From positions 1-5,670 of the forward strand of contig JAAUTM010000117.1 of the NCBI GenBank assembly GCA_012031455.1: a stretch of DNA of 5,670 nt, written 5' to 3'. The notes below the pieces were generated by a model, which made no database searches, was not told where the DNA came from, and was given only the letters and a program-made list of their open reading frames with translations. This stretch comes from Phycisphaerales bacterium. Lineage in GTDB: Bacteria > Planctomycetota > Phycisphaerae > Phycisphaerales > Phycisphaeraceae. Position numbers and translations under genes: made by a program. This document shows, in pieces, positions 1 through 5,596 of this stretch (within the stretch, counting starts at the first letter, position 1; each line of letters begins with the position of its first letter).

Positions 1-11
1 CCTAGGGAGGT

Positions 12-80
12 CGGTTTCTTGGTGTTAACGAGCCGCGACCATGCAGGAGCGGTTTCTTGGTGTTAACGAGCCGCGACCAT
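12..80. repeat. Tandem direct repeat, 31-nt unit, period 38
   Basis: Two identical 31-nt copies occupy 12-42 and 50-80. Each begins CGGTTTCTTGGTG and ends GAGCCGCGACCAT, and they are separated by a 7-nt spacer. A degenerate continuation follows: GAGCGGTTT recurs at 47-55, 85-93 and 121-129. The core (GAGCCGCGACC, a few bases, then GGAGCGGTTT) has complementary CCGC and GCGG ends that could form a short REP-like hairpin. The array may extend upstream of the window. No ORF in it looks real. Confidence 0.85.
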
Positions 81-157
81 CAGGGAGCGGTTTATGATTG
101 TCAGAGCCCCGAGTGGTAACGAGCGGTTTCTGGTTGATGCAAAAAAGTATATTTCAG

Positions 158-182
158 ACCGCTTCCTTACGGGCGCGGCTCG
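158..182 (-). repeat. Inverted, diverged copy of the GAGCCGCG...AGCGGT element
   Basis: Read on the minus strand this begins CGAGCCGCGCCCGTAAGG and ends AAGCGGT. It matches the core of the 12-93 repeats with a few substitutions. Together with the forward copies this suggests an interspersed intergenic element present in both orientations, rather than a simple local duplication. The family assignment is from internal comparison only. Confidence 0.65.
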
Positions 183-263
183 TAAATCCAATCCATATGC
201 GTTTGCCCTGCGGCGTTTGAATGCCAGAGGTGCTCTGCCCCACTGAATGCGTTCCCTTTCGCC

Positions 264-291
264 GGGGTGGGGGTGTGGTGCGGGGGGTGGG
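264..291 (+). other. G-rich tract, possible G-quadruplex
   Basis: Four G-runs occur in 28 nt: G4 at 264-267, G5 at 269-273, G6 at 282-287 and G3 at 289-291. Loops are 1, 8 and 1 nt. The middle loop is just over the usual 7-nt limit, so folding is possible but not assured. It lies in the gene-free left end, so any role is unknown. Confidence 0.4.
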
Positions 292-379
292 ATAACGTCA
301 GCGATCACCGAAAGCTGCTCGTGGCGCGAATCCTGCTCAAACGGAGCGAAGCGGAGTCCACAGGAGGCGTGAAGCAGGT

Positions 380-409
380 AGCCGATCGGTGGACCGCATT
401 TGATCGGCT
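380..409. terminator. Possible hairpin downstream of the 419-790 gene
   Basis: AGCCGATC at 380-387 is the perfect reverse complement of GATCGGCT at 402-409, giving an 8-bp stem with a 14-nt loop. It begins 10 nt beyond the stop codon of the minus-strand gene that ends at 419. On the minus strand no U-tract follows it. On the plus strand the next bases are T-rich (TATTCTTGTTT). It may end transcription or stabilise the 3' end, but the missing U-tract keeps this tentative. Confidence 0.35.
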
Positions 410-418
410 TATTCTTGT

Positions 419-790
419 TTATCGTAGTAATTTCTGATCCCAATGTTGGGCACAGTATGCTGACTCTGATAAGGAGAAATTCTGGCAACCACTCCATATG
501 CACTTGGTAGTGCTAGTGGTCTCTTCTGAGTTGCGGAAAATATCACTCTTGATATTTTGTGAGCGGAGCCATGCCCGGAGTGCAAGGAGTATATCTATCT
601 GTTGTTCACGGGGAATCATCTCACCGGAATCCCATACAGTAATATCCATTGGTGCGAGTAACATGTCATGTTGTGCGATCCCTGACATTTCCCAATCGAG
701 ATTGACAAAGCGATGTCCATGGGAGCAAAGAATCGTGCCAAATCGCCCGTTTGACTTAAGGACAAAGTTATAGGGAGTGGTTGGGTTCAA
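419..790 (-). CDS. Small hypothetical protein with C-terminal Cys/His cluster (123 aa, TTG start)
   Basis: I do not recognise a named family. The 123-aa product has a compact N-terminal part (residues 15-85) rich in ordinary globular-protein residues, including the stretch PREQQIDILLALRAWLRSQN, which looks like an amphipathic helix. At the C-terminus C97-x4-C102-x10-C113-x2-H116 resembles a small treble-clef or ribbon-type metal-binding motif (CIWSGC then YCAQH). There is no signal peptide or membrane segment, so it is probably cytosolic. The start chosen is TTG at 790: an in-frame TAA lies one codon further upstream, and a weak GGTGA sits about 7 nt before the TTG. The next in-frame ATG would remove much of the domain. 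It is the third of three co-directional minus-strand genes, but the 156-nt gap to the previous one argues against tight coupling. That it is a real gene rests on residue composition and the Cys/His cluster; function unknown. Confidence 0.6.
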   Translation of the reverse strand: MNPTTPYNFVLKSNGRFGTILCSHGHRFVNLDWEMSGIAQHDMLLAPMDITVWDSGEMIPREQQIDILLALRAWLRSQNIKSDIFRNSEETTSTTKCIWSGCQNFSLSESAYCAQHWDQKLLR

Positions 791-946
791 ATTTTATCAC
801 CGAACGGACAAGGCTCAGTTGCCAGCTGCCCACGGTTTTCGACCCTGAGGCTCAGACCCGAAGGGATGCAGGCGTCCAACCGACAACACAATTATCCACC
901 GCAGGCGTCGCTGGTCAACTGCCACTGGTGGTTAAGCCCCGGTCGT
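791..946. other. Intergenic gap between two minus-strand genes
   Basis: This 156-nt gap has no convincing ORF. Near 919-939 the sequence CTGGTCAACTGCCACTGGTG contains CTGGT and complementary ACCAG/CACCAG-type half-sites, so it is weakly dyadic. I see no clear promoter or terminator. Any promoter for the TTG-started gene would have to lie here. Confidence 0.4.
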
Positions 947-1217
947 TCACAGTTCAGGTTCCTGATCACGATGCCACAACAGGCGATCGACAAACAAACA
1001 GGGCAGGTAAGGGATTCCCCAGACGGTGATAGTCGGTTCGTTGTCGACCGCTCGGCGCGCTGTATGGCTCGACGAGATGAAGCGGTGCCCATGACCTGGT
1101 CCAATGCTGCCCACCGTGATTCCCGGTGATATATCTGCGGTTTAACGAGAGGACGGCGTACGAGCCGAGATAGACGAGTGCGACGACACCAATGATGACA
1201 ACTCGCCGACGCTTCAT
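947..1217 (-). CDS. Small single-pass membrane protein, apparently frameshifted near its 3' end
   Basis: Translation from ATG at 1217 gives MKRRRVVIIGVVALVYLGSY, a positively charged N-terminus followed by one hydrophobic segment (about residues 6-25). A polar domain with GQHWTRSWAPLHLVEPY follows. As written, the frame stops at 966 after 83 aa, with an unlike tail (CRSPVVAS). One base away, the next frame reads VDRLLWHRDQEPEL and stops at 947-949. Removing a single T from the TTTGTTTG stretch (about 990-1000) joins the two as PALFVVDRLLWHRDQEPEL, giving 89 aa. That tail (hydrophobic-DRxxWH) looks far more protein-like, so I read this as a one-base insertion, either a sequencing error or a recent mutation. 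The TTG-to-ATG choice is clear, but the ribosome site is weak (AGG 13 nt upstream). It lies 109 nt after the DUF481-like gene on the same strand. Family and function are not recognised; a small inner-membrane protein is the most that can be said. Confidence 0.5.
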
Positions 1218-1326
1218 TGGACTGAGGGGCCTTATAGTAATTAGTCGGACCAGCATTACGTGCTCCCTTACAAGCTCTCGGCCGGGGCAGCGCATAGCTG
1301 ATGGTCCACGATTCAAGACGTTGCGA

Positions 1327-2385
1327 CTAAAAATCCCATTGCAGTGAGCCAAAATATTTCAGGTCATTGTAAGTGTTGTCTTCCAGAGGCGAGGAATCGT
1401 ACTGATTTTCCACCGATATTCGCAGGTGAATCGGTTCCACATCATCGAGCCGAATGGTCCAGGCTGCGATGGATTTATTGCGATAACGATTCATGGTCAA
1501 AAGGTCATGAACGAATACATTGCTGAAAGTAAGTTTGTGCCTTTGGGCGGGGATCCATTCCCACTCCAGGCCTGCAAGCCATTCTGGTCTGATTCCCTGA
1601 TTCTCCCCCGCAAACTCGATGGATGCACCCGGCCCGGAGCGCACCCGCAACTGCATTTTTTCTTCATCAATCAGGCTGTAGCCCGCCCCCGTGTCCCCGG
1701 ATAGACGGTGCTTCCAATCGTTAAACTCATCAAATTCATATTGGCCTCTGGCAAAATAGTACCAGGGAATTTCAGGCATCAGCCAGTCGTTGCTCAGGGC
1801 AGTCAGAGACTCATGCCTTGTGCGCTGGCTGCGTTCGGTCCCCATGTGATATTGCACTTGAAACTTGGTGCGCAGAAACTCCGTCTCCCGCTCGGTGCGG
1901 AGGGCGGTGCGCAAGGTCGTTTTTTGCGAGGCACCTTCTTCGCCGGACACACCGATATCCACACTGGATTTCCAACCTTCAAGAAATCTCTGGCTTGATG
2001 TGGCTGGCTCTGGCTCGGCCACTGGAGCAAGTGGGTCCACTGTTTCCGTGGCATTGACAGAAGGTTCAGCAGGCGGAGTAACCGTGGCATTTGCAGTACC
2101 CGAAGCAGGATCACCCGGAACCGACACTTCTGCTGCAGTTGGCTGAGTAATTTTCACTTCCGGGTCCGGTGTATCACTCGTCTGGCGCTGCCAGTGTTTC
2201 ACCTGTTCGCGGGGGATCTGCAACCTGCCCAGCACGGGATGCTCGAGCATGATGAAAGTGGGGGATTCCACAATGATCGATCCCGACAGGACATCGCCTC
2301 CGACCAGTTCAACGCGGTCGGCACGGGCTTGCGACCCTGCGACTCCCATCAATAACAGCACCAGTCCTGTAACCCATTGCCTCAT
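1327..2385 (-). CDS. DUF481-like outer-membrane beta-barrel protein (352 aa)
   Basis: Residues 1-22 form a signal peptide: MRQW, a hydrophobic core, then cleavage after A-R-A. Residues 23-65 carry a short beta domain (VELVGGDVLSGSII ... LGRLQIPREQV) of the kind seen in planctomycete envelope proteins. Residues about 70-130 are a Pro/Ala/Val/Thr/Glu-rich linker. Residues about 131-352 alternate polar and aromatic or hydrophobic residues as in a transmembrane beta-barrel (for example WYYFARGQYEFDEFNDWKHR) and end in WDF. A C-terminal Phe is the usual outer-membrane assembly signal. The pattern fits DUF481 (YdiY-like, 'salt-induced outer membrane protein'), whose biochemical role is not established. 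The frame is intact. The ATG at 2385 is supported by the signal peptide, though no good Shine-Dalgarno is visible. A perfect dyad lies 10-38 nt upstream. The DUF481 assignment comes from recalled family features, not a search. Confidence 0.8.
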   Translation of the reverse strand: MRQWVTGLVLLLMGVAGSQARADRVELVGGDVLSGSIIVESPTFIMLEHPVLGRLQIPREQVKHWQRQTSDTPDPEVKITQPTAAEVSVPGDPASGTANATVTPPAEPSVNATETVDPLAPVAEPEPATSSQRFLEGWKSSVDIGVSGEEGASQKTTLRTALRTERETEFLRTKFQVQYHMGTERSQRTRHESLTALSNDWLMPEIPWYYFARGQYEFDEFNDWKHRLSGDTGAGYSLIDEEKMQLRVRSGPGASIEFAGENQGIRPEWLAGLEWEWIPAQRHKLTFSNVFVHDLLTMNRYRNKSIAAWTIRLDDVEPIHLRISVENQYDSSPLEDNTYNDLKYFGSLQWDF

Positions 2386-2394
2386 GGCTGCAGT

Positions 2395-2423
2395 TTAACC
2401 ACACCACAGAAACATGTGGTTAA
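2395..2423. promoter_or_regulatory. Perfect 9-bp inverted repeat upstream of the DUF481-like gene
   Basis: TTAACCACA at 2395-2403 is the exact reverse complement of TGTGGTTAA at 2415-2423, with an 11-nt spacer. A third half-site, ATGTGGTT, recurs at 2437-2444 (also present at 2414-2421). The dyad sits 10-38 nt before the minus-strand ATG at 2385. It could be an operator or a 5'-UTR hairpin limiting ribosome access. I see no strong sigma-70 boxes for this gene. Confidence 0.45.
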
Positions 2424-2496
2424 TCCTATTTGCATGATGTGGTTGGATTTTAAATGGGTTCGCCAATCATCCTTGCGATGTGCAGAATGCCAGCAA

Positions 2497-2582
2497 TGCC
2501 CGGGACAGGACTTGAACCTGCAAGGGATTTAACTCCCACCAGCACCTCAAGCTGGCGCGTCTGCCAATTTCGCCACCCGGGC
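2497..2582 (-). tRNA. tRNA-Leu (anticodon GAG)
   Basis: The minus strand folds as a class II tRNA. The acceptor stem GCCCGGG/CCCGGGC is perfect, with discriminator A at 2497, as expected for leucine. The anticodon arm is CCAGC-TTGAGGT-GCTGG, with anticodon GAG (plus-strand 2546-2548). A long variable arm (GGGA...TCCC) and the T-arm with GGTTCAAGTCC are present. CCA is not encoded. It reads CUC/CUU leucine codons. It is transcribed divergently from prfB. Confidence 0.96.
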
Positions 2583-2601
2583 TTGGGGTTGCGAGTCCAT
2601 C

Positions 2602-2629
2602 AGTATAAACAAACGTGCCATCCTGTCGA
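2602..2629 (-). promoter_or_regulatory. Sigma-70-type promoter for tRNA-Leu
   Basis: On the minus strand, TCGACA (2629-2624) and TATACT (2607-2602) are separated by 16 nt. Each box differs from consensus at one position. The predicted start near 2595 leaves a leader of about 13 nt before the tRNA 5' end at 2582, a normal arrangement for a tRNA gene. Confidence 0.6.
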
Positions 2630-2725
2630 GTTGCCCCGTCGACAGTGCTATGGCTTAACGCAAGGCAGCATGAACAGACAGCCGTTTGGCAGCCATGGTC
2701 GGACAAGCTCGCAGCTTCACCATCC

Positions 2726-2754
2726 ATGACACCCTCGGTCTGGCCTGTTACACT
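2726..2754 (+). promoter_or_regulatory. Candidate prfB promoter, nearly leaderless
   Basis: ATGACA (2726-2731) and TACACT (2749-2754) are separated by 17 nt. Each is close to consensus. The predicted start is near 2761, only about 3 nt before the prfB ATG at 2764. This would explain the lack of a Shine-Dalgarno sequence there. It is based on sequence match alone. Confidence 0.4.
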
Positions 2755-2763
2755 GGTCGGACT

Positions 2764-3882
2764 ATGCGTGACAACATTCCCGGACATTTATCTGATCTTG
2801 AGGCACGGGTGCAAAACATCCGTGACTCTCTTTAACTACGATCATAAAAAGCCAGGCTCAATGAACTTGAAGCCCAGATGGGCCGGGCCGACTTTTGGAC
2901 CCACCAGGATCAGGCCAATAAGGTCGTGTTCGAACTCAAGTCCTTGCGCTCAGTGCTAACCCCCTTCGACAAAGTCGCCAGTGAAATGGACGATGCCAAA
3001 GTCCTTTGGGATATGGCTGTCGAAGCCGACGATCAGGGGTCCCGTCAGGAGGTCGATGCTGCGATCGACCGCATTCTCGCCGGCGTGGATCAGTTGGAAA
3101 TGTTGTCGCTCCTTTCAGGCAAATACGACAACCGCAATTGCTACCTGACCATTTACTCCGGCGAAGGCGGCACAGAGGCTATGGACTGGTGCCAGATGCT
3201 TATGCGCATGTACGCCCTTTTTGCCGAGAAACAGGGTTGGGAAGTTTTCGAAGTTGACAAAACCGCCGGTGAGGAAGCTGGCCTGCGCGATGTGACGCTC
3301 TATATCAAAGGCCCCATGGCCTACGGCTACCTCGGTGTCGAGCGCGGCACGCACCGACTTGCGCGCGTATCGCCCTTCAACGCCCAGGGGAAACGGCAAA
3401 CCAGTTTCGCCACCGTGGAAGTGGTGCCCGAATTCGATGAAGAAGGCAAGCTGCAGATCAATCCCAATGACCTCGATCTCGTCTGCTTCGTGCGTGCCTC
3501 AGGGCCTGGTGGACAGAACGTAAACAAGGTCGCCACTGCGGTTCGCCTGATCCACAAACCCACAGGCATCACCGTGGTTTGCTCGGTTGAACGCAGTCAG
3601 GAACAAAACAAGGCAAGAGCCATGTCGATCCTGCAGGCCAAGCTGGAGATTTTGGAAGAGGAAAAACGCACTGCTGAAAAGCTCAGTGCCGCCGGTGGCA
3701 AACTGGACATGGGCTGGGGCACGCAGATTCGCAGTTACGTGGTTTACGACAGCCGGGTGAAGGATCACCGCAACGGGTTTGAATCCGGGAATGTCCAGCG
3801 CGTGCTTGATGGTGATTTAGGCGGATTCATCGATGCCGAGCTTCGCCGCCGTGCGTTGGAACGCAGCAAAAAATCCACTTGA
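2764..3882 (+). CDS. prfB: Peptide chain release factor 2, with recoding region near the 5' end
   Basis: RF2 recognises UGA and UAA in the ribosomal A site and triggers peptide release. The zero frame from ATG 2764 encodes 23 residues ending NIRDSL, then meets TAA at 2833. A +1 shift at CTT TAA C gives NYDHKK, the counterpart of DYDxKK after the E. coli shift. The frame must then move back by one in the A5 run (2846-2850) to continue as [16 protein letters not shown]. With both changes the product is about 372 aa (E. coli 365). The codon-recognition motif SPF then falls at residues 203-205 and the catalytic GGQ at 249-251, matching E. coli 205-207 and 250-252. The region from 2878 to 3882 is open without interruption: alpha-helical domain 1, then the [13 protein letters not shown] and [12 protein letters not shown] core, and [15 protein letters not shown] near the end. 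No Shine-Dalgarno precedes 2764. A start at ATG 2878 would avoid both shifts but would lose 38 conserved residues. RF2 identity is secure; the 5' structure is not. Confidence 0.93.
2830..2836 (+). promoter_or_regulatory. prfB +1 programmed frameshift site, UAA variant (CTTTAAC)
   Basis: In frame from the ATG at 2764, CTT (2830-2832) is followed by TAA (2833-2835) and C. The bacterial autoregulatory site is normally CUU UGA C, where low RF2 lets the P-site tRNA-Leu slip to UUU. Here the stop is UAA, which RF1 also reads. The six bases where AGGGGG-like stimulator normally sits (3 nt before CTT) read CGTGAC instead. The downstream peptide (NYD) aligns with the usual DYD, so the position is right although the signals are weakened. 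Confidence 0.75.
2846..2851 (+). other. Second frame change in prfB at AAAAAG
   Basis: After the +1 shift, codons are CAT AAA AAG CCA, which would run to a stop at 2957-2959. One more A in the run, or a -1 slip from AAG to AAA, restores the zero frame and the conserved [11 protein letters not shown] sequence. A one-base loss in a homopolymer (A6 to A5) by sequencing or mutation is the simplest cause. The context U AAA AAG resembles, but is poorer than, the classic A AAA AAG slippery heptamer. Confidence 0.7.
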
Positions 3883-3934
3883 ATATGCTGCTCAGTCATG
3901 TCGCCATAAGCGAAGCGGACATCAGGTAAATCAA

Positions 3935-4006
3935 AGCGGGCGAAGGGATTCGAACCCTCAACATTCAGCTTGGAAGGCTGACGCTCTACCGTTGAGCTAC
4001 ACCCGC
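3935..4006 (-). tRNA. tRNA-Gly (anticodon UCC)
   Basis: The minus strand folds as a class I tRNA. The acceptor stem GCGGGTG/CGCCCGC has one U-G wobble pair at the sixth position. The D-arm contains TAGCTCAACGGTAGAGC. The anticodon arm is TCAGC-CTTCCAA-GCTGA, with anticodon TCC (plus-strand 3972-3974). The T-arm contains GGTTCGAATCC. The discriminator is U (3935), as expected for glycine, and CCA is not encoded. It reads GGA/GGG codons. It lies 52 nt beyond the prfB stop on the opposite strand. Confidence 0.96.
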
Positions 4007-4660
4007 AAAACAGGCCTTTTCTGATATCCGCGTTCTAATTAAGAAGCCGAATCGGATTCTAATTGAGGCGATTTCAACCCTTCCGACAAGGGCAAACGTC
4101 ATCTCCGGCTCACGCATCAGAATACCACAGGGAGCAGAGGATGCCAAAACCCCAGCGTCATGGCCCATATGCCATGTTGCAGGTGTTATTCTTCCCGAGT
4201 ATCTACATCTCAACACGCCGGGTGTAGCGAATCCAGCCACGTTTACGGTCGACTTTTCTAGCGACATATGTAGAGTCCATCCCGCTATGCAAATCAAACA
4301 ACTCATTACGTTGAGTCGGAGGTGGTGAATCCACCTGAATTTATCACTTGCACGGGCCGGTAGTTCACTGACGGTATGGCGAAGGGAGGCTGTTTGGTTC
4401 GGATCATGACCTCTAGTGTCATGGATGTCTTCCACGCGGGCAGGTGGTTTGGGCGGCCATGTGGGGCCATGCAGCTTGGGCTGGGTCAAGAGTCAGCCGG
4501 TGCGATTTTAATAAATTTTTGTGTGTACCCTGTCTCATCGGCATTTGCCTGACGAGGACCGTGAATAGCTTAGAAAAGTTGATTATCCAAGGCAGTTAAA
4601 GCATTTGCCTCGTCACCACCGGTACGACCATTTACCTTGGTGAATGCCAATTTCAATTAT
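4007..4660. other. Gene-poor region, no supported gene
   Basis: The longest open frame, minus 3986-4489 (TTG start), runs into the tRNA-Gly gene and lacks a recognisable domain. A shorter minus frame (about 4206-4340) reads DSTYVARKVDRKRGWIRYTR before a TAG at 4203-4205. It has a more protein-like feel and could be a remnant of a decayed gene. A plus-strand 58-codon frame (4376-4552) is also unconvincing. TTCTAATT occurs twice (about 4033 and 4059). No clear promoter or terminator for tRNA-Gly is visible. Confidence 0.5.
4541..4615. repeat. Short direct and inverted repeats
   Basis: GCATTTGCCT occurs at 4541-4550 and again at 4601-4610, exactly 60 nt apart. Next to them GACGAGG (4551-4557) and its complement CCTCGTC (4609-4615) form a 7-bp inverted pair enclosing about 51 nt. 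The arrangement lies upstream of the 4664 promoter. It may be chance or remnant structure. Confidence 0.35.
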
Positions 4661-4663
4661 TAC

Positions 4664-4691
4664 TTGACTCGGCGAGAAATGGTTGTATACT
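4664..4691 (+). promoter_or_regulatory. Strong sigma-70-type promoter
   Basis: TTGACT (4664-4669) and TATACT (4686-4691) are separated by 16 nt. Each box has one mismatch to consensus. The predicted start is near 4698. It points toward the leader ORF and the exported beta-sandwich protein gene, with an AT-rich upstream stretch (TTTCAATTATTAC) that could act as an UP-like element. Confidence 0.7.
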
Positions 4692-4713
4692 TACTTAAGT
4701 AATCGTTTACTTA
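4691..4713. promoter_or_regulatory. LacI-type operator overlapping the transcription start
   Basis: TAAGTAA (4696-4702) and TTACTTA (4707-4713) are perfect inverted repeats around TCGT. The core GTAATCGTTTAC resembles LacI/GalR-family operators, which are palindromes with a central CG. A second overlapping perfect palindrome, TTACTTAAGTAA, occupies 4691-4702. Both sit on the predicted start site, where a bound repressor would block initiation. The regulator is not in the window, and the family assignment is by resemblance. Confidence 0.55.
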
Positions 4714-4737
4714 TGCAATTTACAAAGGACAGGTGTT

Positions 4738-4854
4738 TTGCAGAGCCTTGGCGGTAATTCTTCGGTGGGTGCCTTACGGGCCAGCGATTTGGATTCGGGA
4801 GACTGCGTGTTATGGCCGTCGTTTGAAATCCTGCCAGGCGATGACAAGCAGTAG
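4738..4854 (+). CDS. Possible 38-aa leader ORF (TTG start)
   Basis: A TTG at 4738 lies 8 nt after AAGGA (4725-4729), a good ribosome-binding site, and about 40 nt after the predicted transcription start. It opens a 38-codon frame ending in TAG at 4852-4854. The peptide begins MQSLGGNSSVGALRASDLDS and includes CVLWPSFEILPGDD. No family is recognised and it has no signal peptide. It could be a regulatory leader, a small protein, or a chance frame in the 5' UTR. The non-ATG start and short length keep confidence low; the ribosome site is its main support. Confidence 0.35.
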   Translation: MQSLGGNSSVGALRASDLDSGDCVLWPSFEILPGDDKQ

Positions 4855-4911
4855 ACCGGTTTAATCAGATGATCCCGTCACGGATTGAAATCGTTCACCA
4901 AGCCATTTTTT

Positions 4912-4917
4912 AAGGAG
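4912..4917 (+). promoter_or_regulatory. Ribosome-binding site AAGGAG
   Basis: AAGGAG lies 7 nt before the ATG at 4925 and fixes that start. It is the best Shine-Dalgarno sequence in the window and contrasts with its absence at prfB and the DUF481-like gene. Confidence 0.85.
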
Positions 4918-4924
4918 TGCTGGA

Positions 4925-5596
4925 ATGAGGAGAATGTTTCTTACCACAGGTTTACTGGCAACGTTGGCGGTTTCCGGGCAAATGTCCTGGGCATCAACGG
5001 GCATACTGGTTAACCATAGTTTTGAAGCCAACACCGGCTTTGGAGGGGCATCTGATAACGTGTCCATTCGAGGCTGGCAAAACCTCAACGGGTCAGGGAC
5101 TGCCAACAGCCCACGTACCGGCAAGGATGCCAACAACTATTACTATCAGTGGAGCAATTCGACCTTACGTACCTCCCCGGGGCTCCGTCCCAACGCCCAA
5201 CCCGGCCAGCAATTCAATCTTTCGTTCCTTTTTGGGATCGAATCCGGCACAACTCTATGGGAAGATTCCTATGTTTACATCGACTTTTTTGACACCGGTG
5301 GCACGCTGATCAGCAGTCATCAGCATGTTCTGCCTAGAACCCCGGCTGACAGTGTGCTTAGCACCCGCAACGCCAATGCCACGGCCCCGGCCAACACGGC
5401 TTTTGTCGGTGTACGCCTGCATTCGCGCAGTCTCAGCGGCAACGCGGTCAACATGGATCGCGTGTTACTCAATCGGGTCACACCGACCGGCATCGTCAGT
5501 TACAACCTTGGGGCAGTGGGCAGTCATAGCTGGAGCCCGGTGGTGACGGGGACTAATCTCACGTGCCTTGCCGAGTTACCAAGGGTGCGGGCCTGA
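4925..5596 (+). CDS. Exported beta-sandwich (carbohydrate-binding-like) protein, PEP-CTERM style; frame broken near its 3' part
   Basis: Residues 1-23 are a signal peptide (MRRMFLTTGLLATLAVSG, cleavage after S-W-A). The mature part starts with GILVNHSFEANTGFG and continues IRGWQNLNG, NNYYYQWSNS and NLSFLFGIESGT, then VYIDFFDTGGTLISS. This 'NxSFE...W' opening with alternating beta-strands is typical of jelly-roll carbohydrate-binding-like domains in exported planctomycete and verrucomicrobial proteins, many of which end in a PEP-CTERM sorting tail. The tail itself cannot be seen because the window ends. As written the frame stops at 5594-5596 after 223 aa, with an unlike ending (CLAELPRVRA). 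The coding sequence probably continues in another frame to the window edge. Expression is probably from the 4664 promoter under the overlapping dyad. Export is well supported; sugar binding is an inference. Confidence 0.75.
   Translation: MRRMFLTTGLLATLAVSGQMSWASTGILVNHSFEANTGFGGASDNVSIRGWQNLNGSGTANSPRTGKDANNYYYQWSNSTLRTSPGLRPNAQPGQQFNLSFLFGIESGTTLWEDSYVYIDFFDTGGTLISSHQHVLPRTPADSVLSTRNANATAPANTAFVGVRLHSRSLSGNAVNMDRVLLNRVTPTGIVSYNLGAVGSHSWSPVVTGTNLTCLAELPRVRA

Noticed and set aside
1..182. CRISPR array
   Set aside because: The copies are 38 bp apart with 7-nt spacers, too short for CRISPR spacers, and no cas gene is present.
63..503. 146-codon minus-strand open frame
   Set aside because: It translates the repeat element and the G-rich tract, is Pro/Arg-rich without domain features, and overlaps the better-supported gene ending at 419.
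3883..3934. Rho-independent terminator between prfB and tRNA-Gly
   Set aside because: Only a 5-bp ATGTC/GACAT pairing with mismatches inside and no T-run follows.
4255..4300. Resemblance of KVDRKRGWIRYTR to a tyrosine integrase segment
   Set aside because: The similarity stops at once after this stretch; no catalytic Arg/His/Tyr motifs follow in any frame.
3986..4489. 167-codon minus-strand open frame with TTG start
   Set aside because: It runs into tRNA-Gly on the same strand, has no ribosome site or domain I recognise, and another frame looks more coding in part of it.
4376..4552. 58-codon plus-strand frame
   Set aside because: No ribosome-binding site, no recognisable features, and it crosses the short repeats at 4541.
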